Of a stretch of DNA of 64,000 bases, positions 7,000 to 15,866 are shown one piece after another. Position 1 is the stretch's first letter, and each line of letters starts with the position of its first letter. The stretch comes from Clostridiales bacterium (GTDB taxonomy: Bacteria; Bacillota; Clostridia; Lachnospirales; Lachnospiraceae). Made by a program: the position numbers and the translations under genes. The DNA lies in NCBI GenBank assembly GCA_021204045.1, contig JAJQAA010000006.1:1-64000 (forward strand), given 5' to 3'. Under the pieces are notes generated by a model. The model made no database searches. It was not told where the DNA came from and saw nothing but the letters and a program-made list of their open reading frames with translations.

Positions 7000-8172
7000 T
7001 CATAAACTTTCCCTCAGAATTTTCACAACGTCCTCTTTTGTCAGAACCTTATAGCCGCCCGTAAGAAGGATGGTGCTGTCCGCGATTTCGGTGATCATTT
7101 TCTCAGAAGCACCCAGCTCCGTAATGTTCATCACCAGCCCAAGCTCCTTCATCCACGCTTCCATGCGGGCCAGCCCCTCGGCGGCAATCTGTTCATCTGT
7201 TTTGCCGTCGGCCCGCACATCCCAGACCGTCTTCGCGAAGCGGACGAATTTCGCCAGTCCATAAGGACAGATATAGCGGTAATATGCCATCGATATGGCA
7301 GAGAGCGTCATTCCATGCGTGGCGTCGGTATGCGCTCCCACCGCCTGGCCGATCATGTGAACCATCCAGTCGGTAGATTTTCCCTGGGCCACCAGCGTAT
7401 TCAGCGCCCACGTCGCCGTCCACATCAGATTGCTGCGCGCCTCATAATTACGGGGATTCTGGATGGCTGCGCGGGAGGAATGGATCACGGACCGCATCAG
7501 TCCCTCGCTGATATAATCGCTGGTGCTGTCATCTTCGCCGGAAAAATACTGCTCACAGATGTGATTGAAAATATCATAGATTCCGGCTACCATCTGATAT
7601 TCCGGCAGCGTATAGGTAAACACCGGGTTCAGAATGGCGAATTTCGGAAACACATTGTCCCCAAAAACATGTCCGATTTTCATCTTCTGCGCATGGTTGG
7701 TTATGACGGCGCCGCCATTCATCTCACTGCCGGTTCCCACCATGGTGAGCACACATCCCACCGGTATGATTTTAGTATCCGCATCTACATCCTGAAAATC
7801 CAGATAATACTTCTGCCACGGATCCTCTCCGCACCACGCGGAAATCGATACCGCCTTAGCGTAATCGCAGCACGAGCCGCCTCCCACCGCGAGAATCAGA
7901 TCGACCTTATTCTCTCTCGCGATTTCACAGCCCTCACAGAGCTTTTCCACGGTCGGGTTCGGCATGACGCCGCCATCCTCTACCACCTGCTTCCCGTTCG
8001 CGCGCAAAATCTCCATAACCTGATCATAAATCCCGTTTTTCTTAATGGAACCGCCGCCGTAAACGAGCTGAACCGTCTGCCCGTATTTACGCAATTCCGT
8101 GTTCAGGTTCTCCAGAGAATTTTCTCCGAAATAAAGTCTTGTGGGATTGCAAAAACTGAAGTTTCCAAGCAT
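7000..8172 (-). CDS. Iron-containing alcohol dehydrogenase (BdhA/YqdH type)
   Basis: The 390-residue enzyme belongs to the group III iron-dependent alcohol dehydrogenases, which reduce aldehydes such as butyraldehyde with NAD(P)H or run in reverse. The nucleotide-binding loop is YGGGSIKKNG with the later VGGGSCCDYAKA, and iron ligands are expected in the DIFNHICEQYF and GAHTDATHGM segments, which hold the conserved His residues. The start at 8172 is taken because GAGGAGG lies about 9 nt upstream; the longer in-frame start at 8205 would cover that site. It is the last gene of the co-directional set that begins at 13340 and follows an aldo/keto reductase by about 50 nt, suggesting a shared redox task. 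The actual substrate is unknown. Confidence 0.9.
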   Translation of the reverse strand: MLGNFSFCNPTRLYFGENSLENLNTELRKYGQTVQLVYGGGSIKKNGIYDQVMEILRANGKQVVEDGGVMPNPTVEKLCEGCEIARENKVDLILAVGGGSCCDYAKAVSISAWCGEDPWQKYYLDFQDVDADTKIIPVGCVLTMVGTGSEMNGGAVITNHAQKMKIGHVFGDNVFPKFAILNPVFTYTLPEYQMVAGIYDIFNHICEQYFSGEDDSTSDYISEGLMRSVIHSSRAAIQNPRNYEARSNLMWTATWALNTLVAQGKSTDWMVHMIGQAVGAHTDATHGMTLSAISMAYYRYICPYGLAKFVRFAKTVWDVRADGKTDEQIAAEGLARMEAWMKELGLVMNITELGASEKMITEIADSTILLTGGYKVLTKEDVVKILRESL

Positions 8173-8222
8173 AATGATCTCCTCCTCATCATTTTCCATT
8201 AACACAACAGCAACATTTTTTC

Positions 8223-9317
8223 TTATTTTCCAAATTCCTCCCGGATGATTTTCATCCGCTCACTCTGACGGACATGAAACGGGCACCGGCTGTCACAGTG
8301 GCCGCAGCCAATGCAGTCTCTGGCCGTTTTGTCCAGCGTCCGGTAATGTTCTCTGGCCAGGTTGTCTCCCAGCATCGCGAGGTCGTAATATTTATTGATC
8401 AGCGCGATGTCCAGACCTGCCGGACATGGATGACAGTGCCTGCAGTAAACGCAGACGCCCTCCGATTCCTTCGGCGTATATCCCGCGATCACGGAATAGT
8501 CTTTCTGCTCATCCGAAGCGTGAAAATATCCCAGCACATCCATCAGTTCCGCCTCATTTCCATATCCCGGGACGACAGTGAGCACGCCCGGCTTATCAAG
8601 GGCATACTGAATGCACTGGTATTTCCCGAGCGCCACGCCAAACGCGGATTGCTCCGCATCCAGAAGCTGGCCGCCGCAAAACGGCTTCATGACAACGATT
8701 CCCACGCCTTCTTTCTCGCAGCGGCGGTACAGCTCGTAGCGTTCGCTGCTGCTGCCGATCGCGTACTCTCCCTGTCCATAGTCATACAGCGAATTGATGC
8801 TGAACATAAGCACGTCCAGAATCCCCATATCCAGCACCTTATGCGCGACGGATGGCGTATGGGAAGACATTCCGATGTGATGAACCATTCCCGCCTTTTT
8901 CAATTCCTGGATGTAATCCAGCACACCATTTTGGATGTATGTATCCAGATCATGTTCTTCGTCCAGGCAATGAATAAAACCGAAGTCCATATAATCCGTC
9001 CGCAGCTTCTCCATCTGCCAGCGGATGGATTCTTTTATCTTTTCCAGGCTGGTCGTCCAGCCGTACTCTCCTGATGTGTAGTCCGCGCCGAAATGGACCT
9101 GCAGACAGACCTGATCCCGTTTTCCCTCCAGCGCTTTTCCATAGGCCTCAAAGATCGTCGCATGGCCGCCAGCCATGTCAAAATAGTTGATTCCATTTTC
9201 CATCGCGCGACGGACCGTTGCGATGATTTCTTCTTCCGGGCGCTCTCCGATCACGGAAGATCCCATTCCGATCACACTGATTTTTTCGCCCCCGTGAGGC
9301 AGTACACGATACTCCAT
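8223..9317 (-). CDS. Aldo/keto reductase with C-terminal 4Fe-4S ferredoxin domain
   Basis: Residues 1 to about 270 form an aldo/keto reductase barrel (YFDMAGGH near the catalytic Asp/Tyr region, GMSSHTP, VVPGYGNEAEL near the cofactor site). The C-terminal region has two cysteine clusters, CVYCRHCHPCP and CIGCGHCDSRCPF, as in 4Fe-4S-containing members of the clostridial AKR group. It would carry out NAD(P)H-linked carbonyl reduction with electron input or output through Fe-S clusters; the substrate is unknown. AAGGAG six bases ahead supports the ATG at 9317 over 9332. It lies between a cyclophilin-fold lipoprotein gene and the alcohol dehydrogenase gene, all on the same strand with short gaps. 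Confidence 0.88.
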   Translation of the reverse strand: MEYRVLPHGGEKISVIGMGSSVIGERPEEEIIATVRRAMENGINYFDMAGGHATIFEAYGKALEGKRDQVCLQVHFGADYTSGEYGWTTSLEKIKESIRWQMEKLRTDYMDFGFIHCLDEEHDLDTYIQNGVLDYIQELKKAGMVHHIGMSSHTPSVAHKVLDMGILDVLMFSINSLYDYGQGEYAIGSSSERYELYRRCEKEGVGIVVMKPFCGGQLLDAEQSAFGVALGKYQCIQYALDKPGVLTVVPGYGNEAELMDVLGYFHASDEQKDYSVIAGYTPKESEGVCVYCRHCHPCPAGLDIALINKYYDLAMLGDNLAREHYRTLDKTARDCIGCGHCDSRCPFHVRQSERMKIIREEFGK

Positions 9318-9340
9318 AAGTTTCTCCTTCATTTCCGATA

Positions 9341-9880
9341 TCAGTCAAGGGAAAATGTCACTTCCACATTCCCGCTGCCTAGTGCGGCTTCCCATCCGCT
9401 CAGATCGTCAATCTTTCCCAATCTGGTATAACTCCAGGAGTTGGAGCCATAAAAGATGACGATCTGATTTCCATTATACAACACAATATCGCCTGCCTGC
9501 GTCGTGGTCTGGCTGTTGCTCGTCGGAAGATTTGTTCCCAAAGCCCCCACTTTCTCAAATCCGGAATAATCGCTCATGCTGATCGTGACCGGACCGTTCT
9601 CCATCATTTTTTTAAGCTCGTCTACTGCCTCGTTGCTCTCCAGTGTCGCGGTAAAGGTGCTGCTCCCAACCTGAACATTCATCTTCATGATCGTTTCCTC
9701 CTTTGTCCGGTCATCGGTTTCCTCTGTTCTTTCCGTCTGGAGCGTTTCTCCAGGTCCTGTCACGTTTTCCATTGCTGACGAAGACGCTGCAACGGACGCT
9801 TCCGCTGCCTGTGTACTGTTGCAGGCAACCAGGGTAAACAGTACCGCAATCATTAAAATAACGGATGACATTTTCTTCAT
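9341..9880 (-). CDS. Cyclophilin-like-fold lipoprotein
   Basis: The 179-residue protein has a signal peptide with lipobox TLVAC (Cys20), a Ser/Thr/Glu-rich linker to about residue 65, and a cyclophilin-like domain of the small bacterial type (Cyclophil_like2). Family marks are VQVGSSTFTATLESNEA, VTISMSDYSGFEKVG, AGDIVLYNGNQIVIFYG and YTRLGKIDDLSGW. Members of this group usually lack the residues of true peptidyl-prolyl isomerases and their role is unknown; many sit next to aldo/keto reductase genes, as here. It would be anchored on the outer face of the membrane. A second protein with the same fold is encoded at 12660-13340 in the same gene set. Confidence 0.82.
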   Translation of the reverse strand: MKKMSSVILMIAVLFTLVACNSTQAAEASVAASSSAMENVTGPGETLQTERTEETDDRTKEETIMKMNVQVGSSTFTATLESNEAVDELKKMMENGPVTISMSDYSGFEKVGALGTNLPTSNSQTTTQAGDIVLYNGNQIVIFYGSNSWSYTRLGKIDDLSGWEAALGSGNVEVTFSLD

Positions 9881-9900
9881 TGTCTCTCATTCTCCTTTCA

Positions 9901-10167
9901 TCAATCCGATGAAAAATCGCGATCTTTCCCGCCCTTTTTCATCTGATAACTAAGATAATCCAGGCAGTCAATTTTCCTTTGTTCCTGATGCAGCTGATCC
10001 AGCAGCTCCCGCCGATGGCGGCTCAAAACCATGTCGCAGTTTTTTTGCTTTCCCTGCCGGTATTCTGTAAGAAATTCCCGGATACATGCTTCCCCGCACC
10101 CGGCGTCTTTCATATTCTGAATGATTGCTTTTTCACTGTATCCCATACCCTGTTTCTCCCCGTTCAT
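9901..10167 (-). CDS. Conserved small protein of unknown function
   Basis: This 88-residue, probably helical and strongly charged cytoplasmic protein has two cysteines in DAGCGEACIREFL and the segment QEQRKIDCLDYLSYQMKKGG. Small proteins with this ending are common in Clostridia beside oxidoreductase and transporter genes, but no function is established that I can name. Its ATG overlaps the stop of the upstream substrate-binding protein gene (ATGA), which argues that it is translated by coupling and is a real gene. The gene downstream begins 21 nt later. Confidence 0.65.
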   Translation of the reverse strand: MNGEKQGMGYSEKAIIQNMKDAGCGEACIREFLTEYRQGKQKNCDMVLSRHRRELLDQLHQEQRKIDCLDYLSYQMKKGGKDRDFSSD

Positions 10168-11084
10168 GATTCCTGCGAAATATCCGTGCCAAAATATTTC
10201 TCTGACAGTTCGGAAAGCTGGCCGGACTCGCTTAATTCCGCCAGGGCGTCGTTAATTGTTGCCAGCAAAGACGCGCTATCATCGCCTTTGCGCACCGGAA
10301 TCGCCACCCGCTCCACCTCATCGGAATACGCGGCGATCCGGATCCCCGCCTCCGGATGCGCGTTCACGTAATCAAAGAACGTCACCTCCGCGTTCAGCGT
10401 CGCATCGATACGGCCGCTGAGCAGCAGCTCGATGGTCTGATTCAAGTCGTCCACGCCGCTCACCTCCGCGCCGTAGCGTTCCGCCTGCATCGCGTACGTG
10501 CTGCTGATGGTATTGGCTGTCTTCTTTCCGTTCAGATCCTCCATGGAATTGATTTCATTATAATCGTCACGCACAATCACGGCAGTGCGGTTATAAGCAT
10601 ACGGAGTGGAGAAATCGTATTTTTCCTGTCTCTCCTCCGTGATGCCGACTCCATTTACCATGATATCATAGCGGCTGTCGTCGAGCCCTGCCAGCAATCC
10701 ATCCCATTCCCCCTCAATGAATTTCACTTCCACTCCCAGCTTTTCGGCAATCAGCTGCGCTACTTCCACATCGTAACCAACCAGCTCATCTTTTTCATCG
10801 TGGTACGTCCAGGGAGCCCATGTTCCCTCCATCGCGACCACAATCTCGCCGCTTTCCTGAATCCGTGACAGAAGATCCGCTTCCGTCTCCGAAGCGGTTG
10901 TCCCCGCGCCATTGCCCACCTGAGTGCCATTGCCTGCCTGAGCATCATTGCTTGCTTGGGCGCCATTGCCTGCCTGAGCGCTGCTGCCAGCCGACGCGGA
11001 AGCGGAGGAACAGCCGCTCAGTATAAATGTACAGAACATTGCCAGTGTTATCAAAATAAGTGTCAGATTTTTCTTAGCCTTCAT
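10164..11084 (-). CDS. Amino-acid ABC transporter substrate-binding lipoprotein
   Basis: This is a family 3 periplasmic-type binding protein for polar amino acids. The signal peptide ends at lipobox LSGCS (Cys25), followed by a linker with four six-residue repeats of the AQAGNG type, then the bilobed domain from IVVAMEGTWAPWTYHDEKDELVGYD (written here in parts) to KYFGTD. The Asp of VGYDVEVA and the segments GEWDGLLAGL and DIMVNGVGITEERQ are typical of the family. The ATG at 11084 is favoured by GAGGATTGG upstream; the earlier in-frame start at 11156 lacks a signal-peptide context. It is downstream of its ATPase and of a frameshifted permease, so the transporter may be inactive unless that frameshift is an artefact. 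Confidence 0.9.
   Translation of the reverse strand: MKAKKNLTLILITLAMFCTFILSGCSSASASAGSSAQAGNGAQASNDAQAGNGTQVGNGAGTTASETEADLLSRIQESGEIVVAMEGTWAPWTYHDEKDELVGYDVEVAQLIAEKLGVEVKFIEGEWDGLLAGLDDSRYDIMVNGVGITEERQEKYDFSTPYAYNRTAVIVRDDYNEINSMEDLNGKKTANTISSTYAMQAERYGAEVSGVDDLNQTIELLLSGRIDATLNAEVTFFDYVNAHPEAGIRIAAYSDEVERVAIPVRKGDDSASLLATINDALAELSESGQLSELSEKYFGTDISQES
10908..10979 (-). repeat. 18-bp tandem repeat in the lipoprotein linker
   Basis: Four imperfect 18-bp units encode AQAGNG, AQASND, AQAGNG and TQVGNG between the lipid anchor and the binding domain. Such in-frame repeats can change number by slippage without breaking the gene, altering linker length. Confidence 0.7.
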
Positions 11085-11159
11085 TTCCAATCCTCTTTTC
11101 TGTTTGTTAGCGTTCCACAACAACCACGCATATCGTTTTGCAGCATATACCGGCATTCC

Positions 11160-11912
11160 TCAACCGGCAAGATCAAATGAGCCGCGAAGCGTTTGCAGAA
11201 ACGCTTTCGTGCGGATTTCTCTGGGATGCTCAAAAACATCCCCGGAACTGCCCGCCTCCACAACGGAACCGTTTTCCATAAAAATTACCTTGTTGGATAC
11301 CGTCCTTGCGAAATTCATTTCATGCGTTACCACCAGCATCGTCATCCCATCCCGCGCCAGCTGGCGCATTACCGATAATACTTCCCCGGTCAGCTCCGGA
11401 TCAAGAGCCGACGTCGGCTCATCAAAATAGATAATTTCCGGATCTGTGGCGATTGCCCTTGCGATTGCCACACGCTGCTGCTGGCCTCCCGAAAGCTGCG
11501 CGGGATAGTAATCGTACCGATCAGAAAGCCCTACCTTATCAAGCGCCTGCCGTCCAATCCGGATTGCCTCATTTTTCTGCATTTTTCTCGCGATAATCAA
11601 TCCTTCCGTCACATTCTGCAGCGCGGTCTTATTCTGGAACAGATTATAATTCTGAAAAACAAACGCGGTTTTCCTGCGAATTCTCGCAGCGTCCTTTTTT
11701 GACAGATTTCGCATCGAAAAGCGTTCGCCATCAAATACCATCTCGCCGTCATCCGCCGTTTCCAGATAATTCATGCACCGCAAAAGTGTGGTTTTGCCGG
11801 AACCGCTGGGACCTATGATTGCCACAACATCTCCCTGATCTACCCGGATATCAATGCCGTTCAAGACCGATAACGTCCCGAAATTTTTTCTTACCTGTTT
11901 CACTTCCAGCAT
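11160..11912 (-). CDS. Amino-acid ABC transporter ATP-binding protein (GlnQ/HisP type)
   Basis: The 250-residue cytoplasmic ATPase powers the polar amino-acid importer. It has Walker A GPSGSGKTT near residue 36, the Q-loop FVFQNYNLF, the signature LSGGQQQRVAIARA near 140, Walker B IIYFDEPTSALD and the switch His in VVTHEM. Length and motif order are normal for the family. It lies 3 nt downstream of the frameshifted permease gene and 75 nt upstream of the binding-protein gene, forming the usual three-gene set. Confidence 0.93.
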   Translation of the reverse strand: MLEVKQVRKNFGTLSVLNGIDIRVDQGDVVAIIGPSGSGKTTLLRCMNYLETADDGEMVFDGERFSMRNLSKKDAARIRRKTAFVFQNYNLFQNKTALQNVTEGLIIARKMQKNEAIRIGRQALDKVGLSDRYDYYPAQLSGGQQQRVAIARAIATDPEIIYFDEPTSALDPELTGEVLSVMRQLARDGMTMLVVTHEMNFARTVSNKVIFMENGSVVEAGSSGDVFEHPREIRTKAFLQTLRGSFDLAG

Positions 11913-11915
11913 ATG

Positions 11916-12591
11916 TCACCCTCCGTTATGCCCGATGCTCTGCAGTTTCTTCTCCCCCACGCGCTGCAGCTTCGTCAGAACCGTGGAAAAGATCAGATAA
12001 ATCAGCCCCACTTCCAGATACAAAAGCAGCGGCTCGTAGGTTCTCGCGACGATGCGCTGTGTCACCATAAGCATTTCGGTTACCGTAATATTCGCCGCCA
12101 GCGAAGTATCTTTGACCATGGCGATCAGCGAATTGGACAGGGGCGGGAACGCGGTGCGCAGAGCCTGCGGCAGGATAATGCGCCGGATTGTCTGCAGATA
12201 AGACATTCCCACGCAATACCCGGCTTCCAGCTGACCGGGCGGCACGGATTCCAGCGCCGCCCGGATCGTCTCCGCGCAATAAGCGCCCTCATTGAGCGAA
12301 AACACCAGCACCGCGGCCGGAAACGGCGCAAGCACAAAACCGACCCGGGATAATCCGTAGAAAACCACAAACAGCTGCACCAGAAGCGGCGTTCCACGAA
12401 AAATCCAGATATAAAAACGTGCAAGCTGCTTGAAAAATTTCACATTCGCGAACTGCACCAGAGCCGCAGCCGTCGCTCACCAGCGCCAGGGAAAACGCGA
12501 TCACAGTCAGAGGAATCGTCACAGTCAGGCCCGGAAGAAGTATTTTTCCAAAGGAATCAATAAACAGATTCCACAATCTTGATTCGTCCAT
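11916..12591 (-). pseudogene. Amino-acid ABC transporter permease, broken by a one-base frameshift
   Basis: The first 38 codons from 12591 encode the N-terminus (LLPGLTVTIPLTVIAFSLAL) and the rest, from about 12476 down to 11916, encodes the remainder of a HisM/GlnP-type permease in another frame, including FYIWIFRGTPLLVQL and the EAA loop ALESVPPGQLEAGYCVG. Removing one base, for example the T at 12477 (A on the coding strand), would join them as SLALVATAAALVQFANV, which fits the family. GGAGGAAAAG precedes the start. Because the break is not in a long homopolymer it could be a true mutation, but an assembly error is possible. If real, the importer lacks a working membrane subunit. Confidence 0.85.
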
Positions 12592-12659
12592 CCCTGCTCT
12601 TTTCCTCCACGTTCTGTTGATGACTTGTCATGTGATGATTCGCCGTGTCCGAATATCGG

Positions 12660-13340
12660 TTATTCGTCGGCGCTGATACAGACTATTTTGTTTCCCCAGC
12701 CTGCCAGCACCGGATTTTCCTCTACCGCGGTTACAAATTCTTCCGTGCAGTCAAAATAACCCACCGGCGTATAGTCTCCGGCCACTTCGGCGTCCTGATA
12801 AAACAGGATGATCCGGTTCGGTTCCGAATAGTAAACGGTACCGGCCTGTTCGGAAGTAATACGCTCCGCATTATCCGGTATCTCATAACGCCTGGGGATG
12901 TCATAATACTGCATAACCTCCCAGTTCTCAAAATCATCATAATGATAAATCGGAAGCCTCCACTCCGCCGTCCCCACATGCTTTGCGATCGCGGCCGCGG
13001 TTTCATTGTCATAAAGATGCAGCGCAAAGGTTTCCCCGCTATCACCGAAACGCACGTACAGATCCGCGGTGCCCTGATCTGCGGTCGTCTGAACCGCGGT
13101 TGATGCCGTAATAGTTGCCGCGGTCATCTGAGCTGCAGTCGCCTGAGCTGCGGTCGTTGCCGTAGTAGTTGCCGCGGTCGTCTGAGCCGCCGCGGTTACC
13201 GCGGCGCTTTGAACCAGAGCTGTCTGAGTCGCGGTCGTCTGGGTCGCCTGCGATGTGACGCTTTCACCGCCACAGCTGGCCAGCAAAAAAATTGCGGACA
13301 CCAGAGCGCACGTCGTCAAACATTTTATCTGCTTTTTCAT
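12660..13340 (-). CDS. Lipoprotein with Ala/Thr-rich linker and cyclophilin-like domain
   Basis: The 226-residue protein has a signal peptide with lipobox LLASC (Cys23), then about 65 residues made almost only of Thr, Ala and Gln encoded by imperfect repeats, then a domain that resembles the small cyclophilin-like fold (FGDSGETFALHLYDNETA, AGTVYYSEPNRIILFYQD, YTPVGYFD). It is therefore a relative of the lipoprotein at 9341-9880, although the linker is much more extreme. It is the first gene of the co-directional set running down to 7000 and has its own promoter with a LysR-type box at 13418-13458. The function is unknown; a surface binding or chaperone role is only a guess. Confidence 0.72.
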   Translation of the reverse strand: MKKQIKCLTTCALVSAIFLLASCGGESVTSQATQTTATQTALVQSAAVTAAAQTTAATTTATTAAQATAAQMTAATITASTAVQTTADQGTADLYVRFGDSGETFALHLYDNETAAAIAKHVGTAEWRLPIYHYDDFENWEVMQYYDIPRRYEIPDNAERITSEQAGTVYYSEPNRIILFYQDAEVAGDYTPVGYFDCTEEFVTAVEENPVLAGWGNKIVCISADE

Positions 13341-13417
13341 AGATTGTTACCATACCTTCCTTTTTTTCAGCCGTTTTACGGTCGGTTACTCGAAATGCGT
13401 TGTCTGTTTCTGTTATT

Positions 13418-13458
13418 ATCATATCGTATCGTTTTATATATAGCAAATACTTATATTG
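13418..13458 (-). promoter_or_regulatory. Promoter and LysR-type box for the 13340-7000 operon
   Basis: On the minus strand TTGCTA (13441-13446) and TATGAT (13418-13423) are 17 nt apart. Overlapping the -35 is CAAATACTTATATTG (13444-13458), a CAA-N9-TTG palindrome. The same arrangement, with the shared 12-mer TATAGCAAATAC on the plus strand, occurs at the promoter at 19300-19340. Confidence 0.65.
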
Positions 13459-13501
13459 AATATATTTTTATGCTTATCAGACATATTTAAATTGATTCTC
13501 T

Positions 13502-15829
13502 TTATTCTCCCTTTATTCTCCCCGCGGCCAGATAGGCGAAGAGGAAAAACAGCAGCGTTACAACCATACCCGGCAGCAAAACCGCTCCAAACGATGGCGA
13601 CGACGCAAAATTACTGATCCCCGCCAGTTTCATCACAGACGATACCAGAGGGTCTGTCAGAATTGCCGTCAGAACACTTCCCATCACTGCGCCGAGCCCC
13701 GCCGTAAGGCCAAAGCGCATGGCAAACGACAGGCGCAGCAGCCGGTCCGTGAATCCCAGAGACTTATAAATGCCGATATCCCGCTGCTCAAAAAGCAGCA
13801 GCCTCGTCCCCGTCATAGCCGTTACCGTCAGTATAAAAAATGCAGTGATCCCATACATGAAAACCACGAGAATCCGCATCGCGGCGATAATACCGCCAAG
13901 TCCGGACCATGTGTTTTCATGCACATGGACGTCTCCGCCAAACATACCTGTCAGAGCTTCTGTTACCTCCGCTTTCCGGGACGCGTCCGCCAGAAAATAG
14001 TGATGGCACCACAGCTGCGGGCGGTCTTCCCCGATTTTTAAGTACCCTTCCCGGCTCATCCCGACGTTGTCTCCCATATCGTTCGCGCAGGAATAGATGC
14101 CGGAGACGACATATTCCGCCTGCCCCAATCCGGCAGATACCGTGACCGTATCTCCTATGTCCGCGCCAAGCGAGTCCGCGACAAACTCGGTCAAAACGAT
14201 CTCGTCATCTCCCGTACAGCTCCTGCCCTCTAGAATATGAAAACGCTCCGGATCGGAAATCACATTGGCGGTATAATCGATTCCATTCACCGAAATCCCC
14301 GGCATTGCAAGGAGATAGGTATCCGTAACCTCCGTGTATGAAAGAATCACCGCAAGCGCATCTTCTTCGGTGGATGTTCCGAACATCTGGACGCCGATAT
14401 CATGATCCGCCGGGTTAAAGGCATCCATCATTCCTTTCCCGTCCGGGCCGAGCCAGCTGTCCATGCGCCCGATCAGCGAAACAAAAAAGGTCAGCAGCAG
14501 CGCGACCATACAGGCGCTCACATAATTCTTTTTCCCGGTAAACACCTGCCTGTGCGCAATCGAAAAAGCGAGATATCTGCCGTTTATCGCCGGCAAATTC
14601 CCTCCAGCAATACTGCCATCCGTCTCCGCTTCCCGGATTGCCTCCATGGGAGAAATTCTTCCGATCTGCTTCGTCTTCCTCCAGATAAATGCAGACAGCA
14701 GAACCAGCAAAATGAAAAGAGAAAGGGAACTGAGAACCCATGGCTGTTTCGCCGAAATACGGATACCGGTGGTTGTCAACGTCATCCCGGCAAGAAGCCG
14801 TGCGGCAGGTTCCGTAAGCAGCAATCCCAGAAGAAGCGCCGGAAGGACAGCCGCCCCGTACTGCATCAGCTGTATGCGCCGTAGTGCATGCTCCGTAAAT
14901 CCGATCGACTTCAGGATCCCCATGTTTTTCCGCTCCGTCTCCACGGTGCCACTGACACTATAACCCAGCACAATCAGCACAATGACCAAAAGCACCAGGA
15001 CAAACGCCGCCAGCATAGCGGCAAACGCGTTTTGCAGAACCAGCATAAATCCCGCGATGGTTTCCGCGCTGTGAACAAATTCCGTATAACGGGCGAGCTC
15101 AGTCTGCTCATTCAGAGCGGCATTCAGTTCCGCGGTCGTTGCCGCGCTGCCATCCGCCTGAAAAATATGGATCATGCTCCCGCTTCTGGCAAGTGCGTCG
15201 ATACCGGAACTCCGGACCTGTCCGCTTATGGCCTCGTAATCTTCCGGTGAAATCAGAAATCCTTTCATCCCGATCATGGAACTGCCCATCAAAGGATCTT
15301 CGTAAAAGCCCGCGACCGTCAGCGTCACAGTTCCTCCATTCCGCGCGACCGCAAAGTTCACCGGATCGCCAATCTTCACCCCAAACAGAGAAATCAAGGA
15401 AGGAGAGACATATACGGTTCCCGGCACGATCTGTTCCGGAGCTAGCTGGTAACCGGAAAGGTCATCCGCAAAAAAACGATACCGTTCTTCTTCCCGCTCC
15501 CAGAGAATAAGCTGTCCCTCGCTGTCCGACTCCTGTTCCCCGATTGTATAATTCGAGAAGATGAGCGGCTGCGACGCCGTCCTCCCGACCGCATCCATTT
15601 CCTCCATCTGGCCGGTCAGCGATGAAACGTCTGGAATGCCGGACACCCACGCGGTGATCGTCCCAAAACCGGCGCGGCTGATTTCCTTTCGCACATAGCT
15701 TCCTGAATTACCCCAGACTGTGAGGATCGTGCCGAGACTGAGCGCAACCAGAAAGAGCAGCAGGAAAATTCCCGTAAGGACGCCTTTCTGCTTTTTTATG
15801 CCGGCTTTCGCAAGCATCCGATACTCCAT
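13502..15829 (-). CDS. MacB/FtsX-type ABC transporter permease
   Basis: The 775-residue membrane protein has an N-terminal helix (VLTGIFLLLFLVALSLGTIL), a large extracytoplasmic domain, three helices of a first FtsX domain around residues 285-400, a second extracytoplasmic domain, and a second FtsX domain at the C-terminus. This two-FtsX layout is typical of Firmicute exporters or peptide-resistance transporters that move lipids, peptides or small molecules out of the membrane. The ATG at 15829 has AAGGAGG upstream; the longer in-frame start at 15979 would be a Lys/Arg-rich repeat overlapping the ATPase gene and is rejected. It is the last gene of a four-gene operon starting at 19203. Confidence 0.88.
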   Translation of the reverse strand: MEYRMLAKAGIKKQKGVLTGIFLLLFLVALSLGTILTVWGNSGSYVRKEISRAGFGTITAWVSGIPDVSSLTGQMEEMDAVGRTASQPLIFSNYTIGEQESDSEGQLILWEREEERYRFFADDLSGYQLAPEQIVPGTVYVSPSLISLFGVKIGDPVNFAVARNGGTVTLTVAGFYEDPLMGSSMIGMKGFLISPEDYEAISGQVRSSGIDALARSGSMIHIFQADGSAATTAELNAALNEQTELARYTEFVHSAETIAGFMLVLQNAFAAMLAAFVLVLLVIVLIVLGYSVSGTVETERKNMGILKSIGFTEHALRRIQLMQYGAAVLPALLLGLLLTEPAARLLAGMTLTTTGIRISAKQPWVLSSLSLFILLVLLSAFIWRKTKQIGRISPMEAIREAETDGSIAGGNLPAINGRYLAFSIAHRQVFTGKKNYVSACMVALLLTFFVSLIGRMDSWLGPDGKGMMDAFNPADHDIGVQMFGTSTEEDALAVILSYTEVTDTYLLAMPGISVNGIDYTANVISDPERFHILEGRSCTGDDEIVLTEFVADSLGADIGDTVTVSAGLGQAEYVVSGIYSCANDMGDNVGMSREGYLKIGEDRPQLWCHHYFLADASRKAEVTEALTGMFGGDVHVHENTWSGLGGIIAAMRILVVFMYGITAFFILTVTAMTGTRLLLFEQRDIGIYKSLGFTDRLLRLSFAMRFGLTAGLGAVMGSVLTAILTDPLVSSVMKLAGISNFASSPSFGAVLLPGMVVTLLFFLFAYLAAGRIKGE

Positions 15830-15866
15830 GGCGCCTCCTTCCATTTGATCTTCCACAGCCATCTCC

